Below are positions 24,967-33,474 of a DNA stretch of 64,000 bases, piece after piece. Every line of letters begins with the position of its first letter. Position 1 is the first letter of the stretch. Position numbers and translations under genes: made by a program. Where the stretch lies: positions 1-64,000 of the forward strand of contig NZ_JASBYU010000001.1 of NCBI RefSeq assembly GCF_029983815.1, given 5' to 3'. Origin of the DNA: Lagierella sp. Its GTDB lineage: Bacteria > Bacillota > Clostridia > Tissierellales > Peptoniphilaceae. Under the pieces are notes generated by a model, which was given only the letters and a program-made list of their open reading frames with translations, did not search any database and had not been told where the DNA came from.

Positions 24967-26073
24967 ATGTTTAACATACGTAAAAAAAACTTAGGAAAAC
25001 TAGATGCAAAGTTGTTCATAATCCTATTAGCACTAATATTTTTCGGACTAATAGTTCTTTATAGTGCAACTAGGAGTTTAAGCCATAAGACTATTCTATC
25101 TCAGATAATTGCTACAGTTATTGGTTTTATAGCTATTATAATAATAGTATGCATAGATATGGATTTTGTTAAAAAGTCCTACCTTCCTATCTATATAATA
25201 GGAAATATTCTACTTCTTTTAGTTCTAATATTTGGTACTGGAAGAGAACAATGGGGTTCTAATAGTTGGATTGTTATAGGATCCTTCAGATTTCAACCTG
25301 CAGAAATAGTAAAACTTGGATTTATACTTTCCTTTGCTAGATATTTAGAAATAAATCAAAAAAATATTAATAAGCCAAAAACCCTACTTAAAATTCTTGC
25401 TTTTGCTGGTTTACCTGTATTGCTTATACTAGGTCAACCTGATATGGGTACAGCTTTTGTTTTCGTTTTTATAATAATAATTATGCTCTTTATCGCAGGA
25501 TTAGATTTAAAATATTTCTTTGCAGCCTTAGGTGCAGGAATAATATCTTCTCCTATAATATACAGCCAATTGGAGCCTTTTCAGAAGAAAAGAATTTTAA
25601 CCTTTTTGAATCCTGAACACGATATGTCAGATTCCAGTTATCAGGCATTACAAGGTAGGATTGCAATTGGTTCGGGAAAATTTTTTGGTAAAGGTTACCT
25701 AAAGGGTACACAGGGTCAGTTTAACTTCATACCAGAAAAACAAACAGACTATATTTTTCCTGTTTTGGTTGAAGAGTTTGGTTTTGTAGGCGGACTAATA
25801 GCCATAGGGCTATATGGTGGACTATTATATAGATTTGTAAAATTAGCAGATAGAAGAAAAGATAGTTTTTCGAAATTGGTAATCATGGGTTTAGCGGCAA
25901 TGTTTTTATTTCATATCTTTGAAAATATAGGCATGACTTTAGGCGTTATGCCAGTTACCGGTATTCCCCTTCCATTTTTTAGCTATGGCGGTACATTCCA
26001 ATTAATAAACCTAATCGCAATAGGACTAGTTTTTTCAGTATCAATTCAAAAAGAAGCATTGTCATTCGAATAG
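24967..26073 (+). CDS. rodA: FtsW/RodA/SpoVE-family peptidoglycan polymerase
   Basis: The 368-residue polytopic membrane protein belongs to the SEDS glycosyltransferases that polymerise lipid II. About ten hydrophobic segments are visible. Family motifs include GSNSWIVIGSFRFQPAEIVKL (in part), GQPDMGTAFVF, the loop GRIAIGSGKFFGKGYLKGTQ and FIPEKQTDYIFPVLVEEFGF (with the catalytic-loop Asp), and GVMPVTGIPLPFFSYGGT. FQPAE plus the short length favour RodA over FtsW. AGGTGA precedes the ATG. It stands alone on the plus strand. Confidence 0.93.
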   Translation: MFNIRKKNLGKLDAKLFIILLALIFFGLIVLYSATRSLSHKTILSQIIATVIGFIAIIIIVCIDMDFVKKSYLPIYIIGNILLLLVLIFGTGREQWGSNSWIVIGSFRFQPAEIVKLGFILSFARYLEINQKNINKPKTLLKILAFAGLPVLLILGQPDMGTAFVFVFIIIIMLFIAGLDLKYFFAALGAGIISSPIIYSQLEPFQKKRILTFLNPEHDMSDSSYQALQGRIAIGSGKFFGKGYLKGTQGQFNFIPEKQTDYIFPVLVEEFGFVGGLIAIGLYGGLLYRFVKLADRRKDSFSKLVIMGLAAMFLFHIFENIGMTLGVMPVTGIPLPFFSYGGTFQLINLIAIGLVFSVSIQKEALSFE

Positions 26074-26137
26074 ATTAAAAATAATGAAAAATAATTTCCA
26101 ATTAAGAATATCATAATCTGAATATCAAACAAAAGTT

Positions 26138-26178
26138 AAAAAAGCTTCAAATTCGTATTTTGAATTTGAAGCTTTTTA
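26138..26178. terminator. bidirectional terminator between rodA and ppiB
   Basis: A 16-bp A/T-flanked stem (AAAAAGCTTCAAATTC with GAATTTGAAGCTTTTT) and a seven-base loop lie between the convergent rodA and ppiB genes. T runs on both strands let it serve both. Confidence 0.9.
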
Positions 26179-26775
26179 TTATTCTAATATTTCTATGCTT
26201 AAAATTTTGCATTCTTCTTCTGGCTTATCTAGGGCATCAGTAGCAGATCCCTCTATTAATTCCACTATATCCATACCTTCAATAACTTGACCAAATACCG
26301 TATGCTTAAAGTCAAGCCAGAAAGTACCACCAAGCTTATCATAGTTTTCTATGATATTTTCAGAAAATAAACTTTGATTATTATCCCTTAATTGATCTAG
26401 AAAGTCTTTTTCAACTTCCCTTTTAGTAACTATAAAAAATTGACTGGAATTGGTATTAGGACCTCTATTAGCCATTGAAATAGCCCCACGATAATTCCTT
26501 AATTTTGTAGAAAATTCATCTTCGAAATCCTTACCCCAAATACTCTCTCCACCCATACCAGTACCAGTTGGGTCTCCAGTTTGAATCATAAAATCATGAA
26601 TCACCCTGTGAAAAATTACTCCATCATAATAATTTTTTTTAGAAAGTTTTACAAAGTTTTCAACAGTCTTAGGTGCCAAATCAGGAAATAAAATAATTGA
26701 TATATCGCCCTTATTTGTTTTGATTACAGCATTAATATTATCTTCATTTTTAATGTCAAATTGTCGTAATGTCAT
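26179..26775 (-). CDS. cyclophilin-type peptidyl-prolyl isomerase
   Basis: The 198-residue cytoplasmic cyclophilin catalyses proline isomerisation. Active-site segments are VIFHRVIHDFMIQTGDPTGTG, with the catalytic Arg (in part), GAISMANRGPNTNSSQFFI and HTVFGQVIEGMDIVE. No signal peptide. The ATG at 26775 follows GAGGAG, two bases before the response-regulator stop, so the two genes are coupled. Last gene of comEA-selD-regulator-ppiB. Confidence 0.94.
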   Translation of the reverse strand: MTLRQFDIKNEDNINAVIKTNKGDISIILFPDLAPKTVENFVKLSKKNYYDGVIFHRVIHDFMIQTGDPTGTGMGGESIWGKDFEDEFSTKLRNYRGAISMANRGPNTNSSQFFIVTKREVEKDFLDQLRDNNQSLFSENIIENYDKLGGTFWLDFKHTVFGQVIEGMDIVELIEGSATDALDKPEEECKILSIEILE

Positions 26776-26777
26776 AA

Positions 26778-27485
26778 CTACTCCTCTAATTTTCCAAAGT
26801 AATACCCCTTGCCCCATTTTGTTCTAATAATATGACCTTGAACGTCATCAATCTTCTCTCTTAGCCTTTTAATATGAACATCCACAGTTCGCAGATGCCC
26901 TTCATAGCTATTCCCCCAAATTTCTTTGGCGATATCTACTCTTGAATACACTATACCAGGATTTGAAACTAATATAAATAAAATATCGAATTCTTTACCT
27001 GTTAGATCAGTATCTTCGCCATTTATCTTAACTTTTCTACCTACAACATTAAATTCATAATTATCAAATATAATTAAATTTTCTTTTTCTAAGTTGTCAC
27101 CAGAACCATCTAGCTTTTTATTAGTTCTTCTCAATACTGCTCTTATCCTGGCCTTTAGTTCCAAAATATTAAAAGGGTAGACTAAATAGTCATCTCCTCC
27201 ATATTCCAATGCTAACACCTTTTGGATATCATCATTTACATTTGTTACAAAAATTGTAGGAACATCCCTTGTATCATTCATCTTTTTCTTTAAATCAAGG
27301 CCATTTCCATCTTCATATTTCATATCTAAAAGAACAATATCAAAATCTTTATTTTGGAATTTTTTTAAAGTATCCTGTACTGATTCACTAGTTGTAATTG
27401 AATAATTGGTATCCTCAGCGAAATTGTAGAGAATTTCCTCTTTGTAGTTTGATTCGGGAAAAGAGATTAAAATTTTTATCTCCAT
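26778..27485 (-). CDS. OmpR/PhoB-family response regulator with a degenerate receiver, no adjacent kinase
   Basis: The 235-residue protein has a receiver-like domain (1-120) and an OmpR-type winged-helix domain (about 135-232, recognition helix HLRTVDVHIKRLREKI). The phosphoacceptor-like Asp54 (VLLDMKY) and Thr81 remain. The acidic pair expected at residues 9-10 is Phe-Pro (ILISFPES) and the conserved receiver lysine at 103 is Tyr (DYLVYPF), so Mg-dependent phosphorylation is unlikely. No histidine kinase gene is nearby. It lies 17 bases after selD and two before ppiB. It probably binds DNA in a phosphorylation-independent way. Its recognition helix is of the WalR/PhoB type. Confidence 0.92.
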   Translation of the reverse strand: MEIKILISFPESNYKEEILYNFAEDTNYSITTSESVQDTLKKFQNKDFDIVLLDMKYEDGNGLDLKKKMNDTRDVPTIFVTNVNDDIQKVLALEYGGDDYLVYPFNILELKARIRAVLRRTNKKLDGSGDNLEKENLIIFDNYEFNVVGRKVKINGEDTDLTGKEFDILFILVSNPGIVYSRVDIAKEIWGNSYEGHLRTVDVHIKRLREKIDDVQGHIIRTKWGKGYYFGKLEE

Positions 27486-27502
27486 AAGTCACCTCTTCAT
27501 AG

Positions 27503-28543
27503 TTAAACTAAATATAAAGAATTATCCTTAAATTCCTTCACATTTCCAATGATTGCTGATTCTATATTATTATCTTTCAAATCTTTTAATAATGCCTTTC
27601 CTTCACGCTCTGGCAAACTAAATAGTAATCCACCTGAAGTTTGAGGATCAAATATAACGTCAATATTTTTATTGTCATTTAAAATTTTAATTTTGTCGCC
27701 AATAAAAGCTCTATTTTGGTATGCACCTTCTGGCAAAAGTCCCATATTTAGCATATCTAAAGTACCATCTATTATAGGGATTTTATCAAACTCCAAATTA
27801 ATTGTCTTATTACTACCCTCTGCCATCTCTAGAAGATGTCCTGCCAATCCAAATCCAGTAATGTCAGTACAACTATTCACTGGATAGTTAAAAGCTACAT
27901 CCTTGGCATATTTATTAAGTAAAGACATGTACTTAACAATATTTTTTTCTAAGGTATCGTCGATTACTCCACCTTTAAAGGCTGTATTCAAAATGCCTGT
28001 ACCAATTGGTTTAGTAATGATCAATACATCATCTGTTTGACAATTGGAGTTGGCCCAAACCTTATCAGGATGAACAGTTCCAGTTACAGATAAACCAAAT
28101 TTCGGTTCATCATCTTGAACTGTATGTCCTCCAACTAATAAACAATTTGCTTCCTTAACTTTTTCCGCTCCACCCTTTAATATTTCAGATAGAATTTCAG
28201 GATCTAAGCAACTAGGAAAGCATACAATATTTAAAGCTATAAGAGGGTCTCCTCCCATTGCATAAACGTCAGATAAGCTATTTGCAGCAGCTATCCTTCC
28301 GTAATTATATGGATCATCTACAATTGGGGTAAAGAAATCCAAAGTTTGTATTAATGCAATATCATCTGTCAATTTATAAACTGCAGCATCATCTGAAGTT
28401 TCTATCCCCACTAACAATCTTTCATCTGTAATATTTTCTTTTGGTAATTTACGCAAAACTTGCGCCAAGACATCCGGTCCAAACTTGGCAGCTCACCCAG
28501 AAGTTTTTGCATAATCAGTTAATTTTACGTGTTTTTTTGTCAT
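27503..28543 (-). CDS. selD: selenide, water dikinase SelD, itself a selenoprotein (UGA = Sec17)
   Basis: The enzyme makes selenophosphate, the selenium donor for selenocysteine, from selenide and ATP. From the ATG at 28543 (after GGAGG) the frame reads MTKKHVKLTDYAKTSG, then TGA at 28493-28495, then AAKFGPDVLAQVLRKLP. Codon 17 is the known catalytic Cys/Sec position of SelD and Lys20 follows it as in other SelDs, so the TGA is read as Sec and the protein has 346 residues. GGHTVQDDEPKFGLSVTGTV and TDITGFGLAGH motifs are intact. A frame beginning at the internal TTG near 28468 would lack the active site. Two hairpins follow the UGA. It is 14 bases after comEA. Confidence 0.95.
28452..28464 (-). 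promoter_or_regulatory. candidate bacterial SECIS hairpin in selD
   Basis: On the minus strand CGCAA-GTT-TTGCG: a perfect 5-bp stem with a loop starting in G, 33 bases after the UGA. This lies within the distance range reported for bacterial SECIS elements (loop 16-37 bases downstream). Confidence 0.55.
28464..28489 (-). promoter_or_regulatory. alternative SECIS stem just after the Sec codon of selD
   Basis: On the minus strand GCCAAG and CTTGGC pair across 14 bases that can form a short inner stem with a GGACC apical loop. It begins three bases after the UGA, closer than most SECIS loops. It and the hairpin at 28452 share one base. Confidence 0.45.
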
Positions 28544-28557
28544 AATTCCTCCAAACT

Positions 28558-29142
28558 CTAATAAACCGAAATTAAATCCTTAAGTTTTTCATAAGTCTTT
28601 GACCCAATCCCAGAAATATTTTGCAAATCTTCAGGCTTAGAAAATTTATTTTCTTCTCTATATCGGATAATTTCTTCAGCCCTAGTGTCTCCTATTCCAG
28701 GTAAGGTCTTTAAAGTATCTTTATCGGCAGTGTTAATATTTACTTTGCTAGAAGAACTTTCTTTATTATCGCTACTTACATGATCTATGACCATTTCTTG
28801 AGTTGAAGGTATATATATTTTCATTTCATCTTCAACTTTTTTTGCAAGGTTTATATCCTTTAAATCTGCAAGAGCTGTAGTTCCACCAGCCATTGTTAAA
28901 ACATCATTTATTCTACTGGAATTTTTTACCTTATATAGACCAGGTTTATTTACTTCTCCATCAATATGGACATATATATCTGATACGGCATTCGTTTCAG
29001 ATCCCTCAGATGAATTAACAATATGTAAGGTATTTAATTCTTCATTTTTAGAATTTGCAATAGGAGATTTTTTAAAACCAAAAAAACCTGCCAGCATGAT
29101 ACAAATTATTAAAATGAATTTATCTTTATTTGCTTTAATCAT
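28558..29142 (-). CDS. comEA: competence DNA-binding protein ComEA
   Basis: The 194-residue protein has one N-terminal membrane anchor (about 8-22), a SLBB domain (about 52-112, DIYVHIDGEVNKPGLYKV) and a C-terminal double helix-hairpin-helix (about 132-194, KVNINTADKDTLKTLPGIGD and FSKPEDLQNISGIGSKTYEK). It captures incoming DNA outside the membrane and hands it to ComEC. It is the first gene of an unusual comEA-selD-regulator-ppiB cluster; comEC is 10 kb away with holA. Confidence 0.95.
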   Translation of the reverse strand: MIKANKDKFILIICIMLAGFFGFKKSPIANSKNEELNTLHIVNSSEGSETNAVSDIYVHIDGEVNKPGLYKVKNSSRINDVLTMAGGTTALADLKDINLAKKVEDEMKIYIPSTQEMVIDHVSSDNKESSSSKVNINTADKDTLKTLPGIGDTRAEEIIRYREENKFSKPEDLQNISGIGSKTYEKLKDLISVY

Positions 29143-29247
29143 ATTTACCCCTCTTTATCTTAACATTAACAGGTAAAAATATCCATAAAAATTACAAAAT
29201 CTAAAGAAATAGGCTAAAAAGTTACATATTATAAACAATTATACAAT

Positions 29248-29282
29248 AAAAAAGTTGGGTTATTATTATTAATACCCCAACT
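29248..29282 (-). terminator. second terminator downstream of the NlpC/P60 gene
   Basis: AGTTGGG and CCCAACT pair across 16 bases and are followed on the minus strand by a T run. It lies just beyond the terminator at 29297 and before comEA, giving tandem termination. Confidence 0.7.
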
Positions 29283-29296
29283 ACATTTTACATTTT

Positions 29297-29324
29297 AAAA
29301 AAACAGATGGGTAAAACCCACCTG
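29297..29324 (-). terminator. terminator of the NlpC/P60 gene
   Basis: A 9-bp stem with one mismatch-tolerant G-T (29304-29312 with 29316-29324) and an AAA loop is followed on the minus strand by seven T. Confidence 0.9.
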
Positions 29325-29337
29325 CATTTATTTTTTA

Positions 29338-30879
29338 TTAATCTAAGATTCTTCTTGCTGTTACATAATTATTAACATAGTAACTTGTGTTAATATCAGT
29401 CAAAATAACCCCAGTACCAGGAGTGGATGCATGAATCATCTTGCCACCACCAACATAGATACCAACATGACTTATTCTAGAACCGCCTGATGTTGCAAAG
29501 AACAATAGGTCTCCAGCTTTTAGATTGTTCCTACTAACAGCGTATCCATTAGAAGCTTGATCTCTAGAACTTCTATTTAGAGTTACTCCTGCATGAGTTT
29601 TGTATAGATAGTATACAAGACCAGAACAGTCAAATCCTACATTAGGGTTTGCTGAAGCATACACATATCTATATCCTAGATATCCATAAGCGCCATTTAC
29701 AATCTTATCTAATGCAGCGGAACCTGTAGCAGTTTGATTATTATCTTCTGTTTTAGGACTTTCTACTGGTTTAGGTGCCTCAACCTTAACTTCCTTGTCA
29801 GAAATAAAAGATCTAGCAATATATCCTGTATAATTCTTGTAAGTTATTTTTACCCAACCATTATCTAAGGTACCAGAAACTGCTGTTCCCTTTGGCAATA
29901 CAGTCAATATCTTGGTGTCTGTACCTTTTCCTTGCCTTAAATTCAGATTAGAAGTAATCCAACCCTTAACATTTTCTGTAGTAACTACTGGTTTTGTTTC
30001 TTCTTTAGGCTCTTGTTTTGGCTCTTGTTTTGGTTCTTCTTGCTTTTCTTCTTGAGGCTTATCCTTTGGTTCTTCCTTTTGCTCTTCAACTACAACCTTT
30101 GAATTAGATAAATATTCATATGAGATATATGCAGGACTACCCTTATAATCAATTTTAATCCAACCATTGGACTCTATTCCAGAAACTTCAGTTCCAACTG
30201 GAAGTAATCCTATTATATTATCACCAATTCTACCAGAAGATCTTACATTTAAATTTTTTGTAAGATATCCCTTAACAGGTAGTTCAATTATTTTTGATTC
30301 GTCGATTTCTACAGTAGGAGCTACGATATCTTTTTCAGAAGCTACAAGTTCATTTCCTTCTACAACTGGAATATCTGAATCATTATTGTTGTCAGCTTCA
30401 GTAGCTTCTTCAGCCTCTTCAGAACTCTCAATATCTACTTCTACTTCATCTTTAACTTCTTCTACTTTTACTTGAGCTGTATCATTGTTTTCAGTTTTAG
30501 AAACAACTTTTTCACTAGAAACAGAACTCAATTCAGAGTTACTATTATCTTGTTCATTAGTGCTTGCTACAGCTTGGTCTACATTTTTAGCTTCAACTGG
30601 TTTAGTAGTTTCTGTTTTATTATAATCTTTAGAATCAAGCTGAATATCGCTTGAATTTCTTAAAGTTTCTAAGTAACTACTTTCTTTTGCCACTTCTAAA
30701 TCAGAAGTGTAAATATTATGTGAATTAATTTTATTTCTTTTTACTGTTGAAATAGGTTCAACATATCTTTCAGGACTCTCCTTAACAATATTAGATAAGT
30801 TTTCACTAGTATAAGAGACCCCTGAAATCATAATTACAGAAGCCAAACCAATTGAGACTCCTAATTTCTTTTTGTTCAT
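29338..30879 (-). CDS. secreted NlpC/P60 peptidoglycan endopeptidase with two SH3b domains
   Basis: The 513-residue protein has a signal peptide (1 to about 25, MNKKKLGVSIGLASVIMISG), a low-complexity acidic region, two bacterial SH3 domains (about 204-258 and 305-360) joined by an EPK-rich linker, and a C-terminal NlpC/P60 domain (about 390-513). Catalytic Cys418 (GFDCSGLVYYLY) and His471 (ISHVGIYVG) are present. It should cleave D-Glu-diaminoacid bonds of stem peptides. The ATG at 30879 follows GGGAGG; a longer in-frame start is rejected because it would disrupt the signal peptide and include the promoter. A WalR-like box precedes it. Confidence 0.95.
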   Translation of the reverse strand: MNKKKLGVSIGLASVIMISGVSYTSENLSNIVKESPERYVEPISTVKRNKINSHNIYTSDLEVAKESSYLETLRNSSDIQLDSKDYNKTETTKPVEAKNVDQAVASTNEQDNSNSELSSVSSEKVVSKTENNDTAQVKVEEVKDEVEVDIESSEEAEEATEADNNNDSDIPVVEGNELVASEKDIVAPTVEIDESKIIELPVKGYLTKNLNVRSSGRIGDNIIGLLPVGTEVSGIESNGWIKIDYKGSPAYISYEYLSNSKVVVEEQKEEPKDKPQEEKQEEPKQEPKQEPKEETKPVVTTENVKGWITSNLNLRQGKGTDTKILTVLPKGTAVSGTLDNGWVKITYKNYTGYIARSFISDKEVKVEAPKPVESPKTEDNNQTATGSAALDKIVNGAYGYLGYRYVYASANPNVGFDCSGLVYYLYKTHAGVTLNRSSRDQASNGYAVSRNNLKAGDLLFFATSGGSRISHVGIYVGGGKMIHASTPGTGVILTDINTSYYVNNYVTARRILD

Positions 30880-30913
30880 GTTAATTTTTTCCTCCCAAAA
30901 AACTACTACAATT

Positions 30914-30942
30914 ATAGTAATTGAATTGGCCTTTAAAGTCAA
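30914..30942 (-). promoter_or_regulatory. sigma-A promoter of the NlpC/P60 gene
   Basis: On the minus strand TTGACT (30937-30942), 17 bases, TACTAT (30914-30919). An overlapping TATAAT three bases further downstream would have a 20-base spacer. Confidence 0.8.
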
Positions 30943-30947
30943 CAAAA

Positions 30948-30975
30948 GTTACAGAATAGTTACAGAATTGTTACA
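30948..30975 (-). promoter_or_regulatory. triple WalR-like box
   Basis: TGTAAC occurs three times at exact 11-base intervals (plus-strand GTTACA at 30948, 30959, 30970), ending five bases upstream of the -35. It matches the WalR consensus TGTWAH-N5-TGTWAH with an extra repeat. WalR controls wall hydrolases in Firmicutes, which fits the NlpC/P60 product. PhoP boxes have similar spacing and are an alternative. Confidence 0.75.
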
Positions 30976-31194
30976 AAAAAGTAAAATTCAAGTTTATTTA
31001 AAGGAAAAAACCCCTATTTATTTGAGTTGTTCAAAGCTTATTTGCCAAATTTTGAATATTAAAATACTATTTGGGTACAAATTTTTTCAGTCAACATCCC
31101 AAATTCTATATTTTTTATTACTGTTTTCAACTTGTATAACTTAAAAAAGCAATTTGAAATGGAAAAACTACTCTTAAATATGGCGATAGTACAG
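30976..31194. other. intergenic region upstream of the WalR-like box
   Basis: About 220 AT-rich bases between the box and the L,D-transpeptidase terminator. A TTGACT at about 31088 on the minus strand has no matching -10. I see no ORF or RNA gene that I can support. Confidence 0.4.
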
Positions 31195-31249
31195 AATAAA
31201 AGAAAAGAAAGCGGCCTTTAACTACCAATTGTAAGTTAAAAACCGCTTT
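31195..31249 (-). terminator. terminator of the phoH-to-L,D-transpeptidase operon
   Basis: A 16-bp stem with two G-U pairs (31208-31223 with 31234-31249) and a 10-base loop, followed on the minus strand by CTTTTCTTTT. A second GTTCC...GGAAC palindrome lies between it and the gene at about 31274-31298. Confidence 0.88.
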
Positions 31250-31325
31250 ATAAAACTAATTTTATCTCCTTGTTCCCTATGGTATACCTAAGGAACTTTT
31301 ATTTTAAATTTTAGATAAATTCACA

Positions 31326-32654
31326 CTAATATACCACTACAGGAATTCCCATATCTGCATTGTCATATATCAGTTTCATAGCCTTATAAGGAGTATTTAT
31401 ACACCCATGACTTCCAGCGTATTTATATCTATTGCCCCCAAAGGAGCTTTGCCAATATGCATCGTGGATTCCAACGCCAGTATAATCTATTTGCATCCAA
31501 TAATTTACCCAACTTTTATAGTCGGATCCATCTGCATTTTTTCCCTGCAAATATCTATCCTTGTTTTTTATCCACACTTCCCAAACCCCTCTTGGAGTAT
31601 TGTATCTACCATTGGGAAGACCTGTTACAACGGGTGTATCGACAACTACTTCCCCATTTTTATAAAAAATCATCCTTTGACTGGCAAGGGATATTTCAAT
31701 ATAGGTGTTTCCTATAACACCATTGTTGATTGACTTACTAGTATATACTATGGGAACCTTGTTTTCAGATTCTGTTGTCAAGGTATTATATATTGCCTCT
31801 GTTGTCTTATCCCGGTTGATTTGAATTCCGAAATTACCACCAGATACCTTAATATTATCACCAGAGAAAGTTTTAAAATCTCTTTCACTTCTTAGATTGT
31901 CATATTTATTTTTCAATTCTATTACATAATCTTTAACTTTATCTTTTGAGACAACAAAGGACTTTTCATCTATAAATTTTTCATAGTCATCTAAAGTCGT
32001 TTCGACTCCATCGGACATTACCAAAACTATTTTTTTATCCGCCAACTTGTTGAGAGCTATAAGTTTATCTTTTAAATCCTCTTCATAAATCTGCGGTTTA
32101 ATATACTCTTCCCTTAAAACAATTTGATTATCAAAATTTAAATAAGCTTTTTCAATACTGTCGACCAACTTAGAAATATCTAATTTCTTTCCTTCAACTT
32201 CCTTTATAAGTTCATATTTATGATCTTTGAAGGAAAGAGTAGCATCTTGAGGCTCAACTTGTCCTTTTATCAGCTCTGTATCATTTAGCCATTTCATCAA
32301 ATTTTCTTTATTTACTTCACGAATCAATTTATTTTCATAATTATGATCAGTAAAGATCTGAATTGGCCATAAATATTCCTTTTGATCTAGGATAATTTCT
32401 TTTTCCCATTCGGATTTAAACCCTAAATTCTCAGGTTGTATCCTATATGAAACATCATCCTTGTCTAGAATAATTAAATCCTCATATCTACTAGACTCAA
32501 AGATCTCGTTTACAGGTTTAAACGCAATGTTTTGACCATTTATAGTCGTTTTAGGATAGGTATATCTAGAAAAGAAATACACTCCACCAAAATACGTGAT
32601 AAATATAAAAAGGAATATAATAGCAGGAATGGCAATTTTCTTTTTCTTATTCAA
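31326..32654 (-). CDS. L,D-transpeptidase (YkuD) with N-terminal PG-binding domains
   Basis: The membrane-anchored protein of about 442 residues has a basic N-terminus and one transmembrane helix (about 7-25), a long extracellular region of the PG_binding_4 type (about 50-290), and a C-terminal YkuD domain (about 310-442) with the catalytic motif SHGCINTPYKAM and upstream HDAYW. It makes 3-3 crosslinks or attaches proteins to peptidoglycan. I choose the TTG at 32654, which has AAGGGTGAG six bases upstream and follows the ppsR stop directly; a TTG at 32684 lacks a ribosome site. Last gene of the phoH operon. Confidence 0.92.
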   Translation of the reverse strand: MNKKKKIAIPAIIFLFIFITYFGGVYFFSRYTYPKTTINGQNIAFKPVNEIFESSRYEDLIILDKDDVSYRIQPENLGFKSEWEKEIILDQKEYLWPIQIFTDHNYENKLIREVNKENLMKWLNDTELIKGQVEPQDATLSFKDHKYELIKEVEGKKLDISKLVDSIEKAYLNFDNQIVLREEYIKPQIYEEDLKDKLIALNKLADKKIVLVMSDGVETTLDDYEKFIDEKSFVVSKDKVKDYVIELKNKYDNLRSERDFKTFSGDNIKVSGGNFGIQINRDKTTEAIYNTLTTESENKVPIVYTSKSINNGVIGNTYIEISLASQRMIFYKNGEVVVDTPVVTGLPNGRYNTPRGVWEVWIKNKDRYLQGKNADGSDYKSWVNYWMQIDYTGVGIHDAYWQSSFGGNRYKYAGSHGCINTPYKAMKLIYDNADMGIPVVVY

Positions 32655-32655
32655 T

Positions 32656-33474
32656 TTACTCACCCTTTTGTTTATTACTTTCAAATATGGAAATTATTTC
32701 AACAGAAGTTTCTTCAATAGTCTTACTACTGACATCTATAACTGTACAACCTAACTTTTCATAAAGTTCTTTAGCAAAATTTAATTCCTTGTCAATTCTA
32801 TCATCAGAGCTGTACTCTGCAAAAGAATTAATTCCAAGGGACTGTAATCTTTCTTCTCTAATCTGATTTAACTTTTTCTTATCGATTATTAGTCCAAAGA
32901 TCTTTGATGGATTTACTTTAAAAAGTTCCTTTGGAGGCGTTAATTCAGGCACTAGAGGTATATTACAAACCTTATAGTTCTTAAATGCCAAATTTAAGGA
33001 TAGAGGTGTTTTAGAAGTTCTTGATATCCCTATTAAAACTATGTCTGCTAGTGCAATGCCTTTAGGATCCTTTCCATCATCATATTTCATTGCAAATTCA
33101 AGAGAGTTAATTCTATCAAAATATTCCTCACCTAACTGATGAGATAATGCAACCTCTCTCTTAGCCTCCTGGCCAAAGAATTTTTCAGCAGCAGCAAGAG
33201 GAGCTTCAAATAAATCCACAAATAAAAATTTATTGTCCGCAGATTTATTCCTTAAATATTTTAATAGCTCTCTATTAACAATAGTTGAATAGATTAAATT
33301 TTCTCCAGCTAAAGTTTCAAAAATTCTATCTATTTCTTCTTTAGTCATAATATTGTGATATTTTAAAATATTTATTTTTTCAATATCGAAATGGACTTTG
33401 ATGGCATCCGCAACAGCAGAAGCAGTCTCCCCTGTTGAATCAGAAATTATAACGATATTTTTATTCTCTTTCAT
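32656..33474 (-). CDS. pyruvate, phosphate dikinase regulatory protein (PPSR/YqfL)
   Basis: The 272-residue bifunctional kinase/phosphorylase controls PPDK by ADP-dependent phosphorylation and Pi-dependent dephosphorylation. Family segments include IISDSTGETASAVADA near the N-terminus and the P-loop-like IGISRTSKTPLSLNLAF. The ATG at 33474 follows GGGAGAT and lies inside the end of the GlyS-like gene (14-base overlap). It implies a PPDK elsewhere in the genome. The recO-glyQ-glyS-ppsR order is common in Firmicutes. Confidence 0.94.
   Translation of the reverse strand: MKENKNIVIISDSTGETASAVADAIKVHFDIEKINILKYHNIMTKEEIDRIFETLAGENLIYSTIVNRELLKYLRNKSADNKFLFVDLFEAPLAAAEKFFGQEAKREVALSHQLGEEYFDRINSLEFAMKYDDGKDPKGIALADIVLIGISRTSKTPLSLNLAFKNYKVCNIPLVPELTPPKELFKVNPSKIFGLIIDKKKLNQIREERLQSLGINSFAEYSSDDRIDKELNFAKELYEKLGCTVIDVSSKTIEETSVEIISIFESNKQKGE

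Noticed and set aside
27503..28468. A UGA-free selD frame starting at an internal TTG
   Set aside because: It lacks the conserved N-terminus and active site. The upstream ATG with its ribosome site and the UGA at codon 17 explain the gene fully.
30872..31144. A 90-codon plus-strand frame in the NlpC/P60 upstream region
   Set aside because: It runs antisense through the promoter and WalR-like box, has no ribosome site and has AT-driven composition only.
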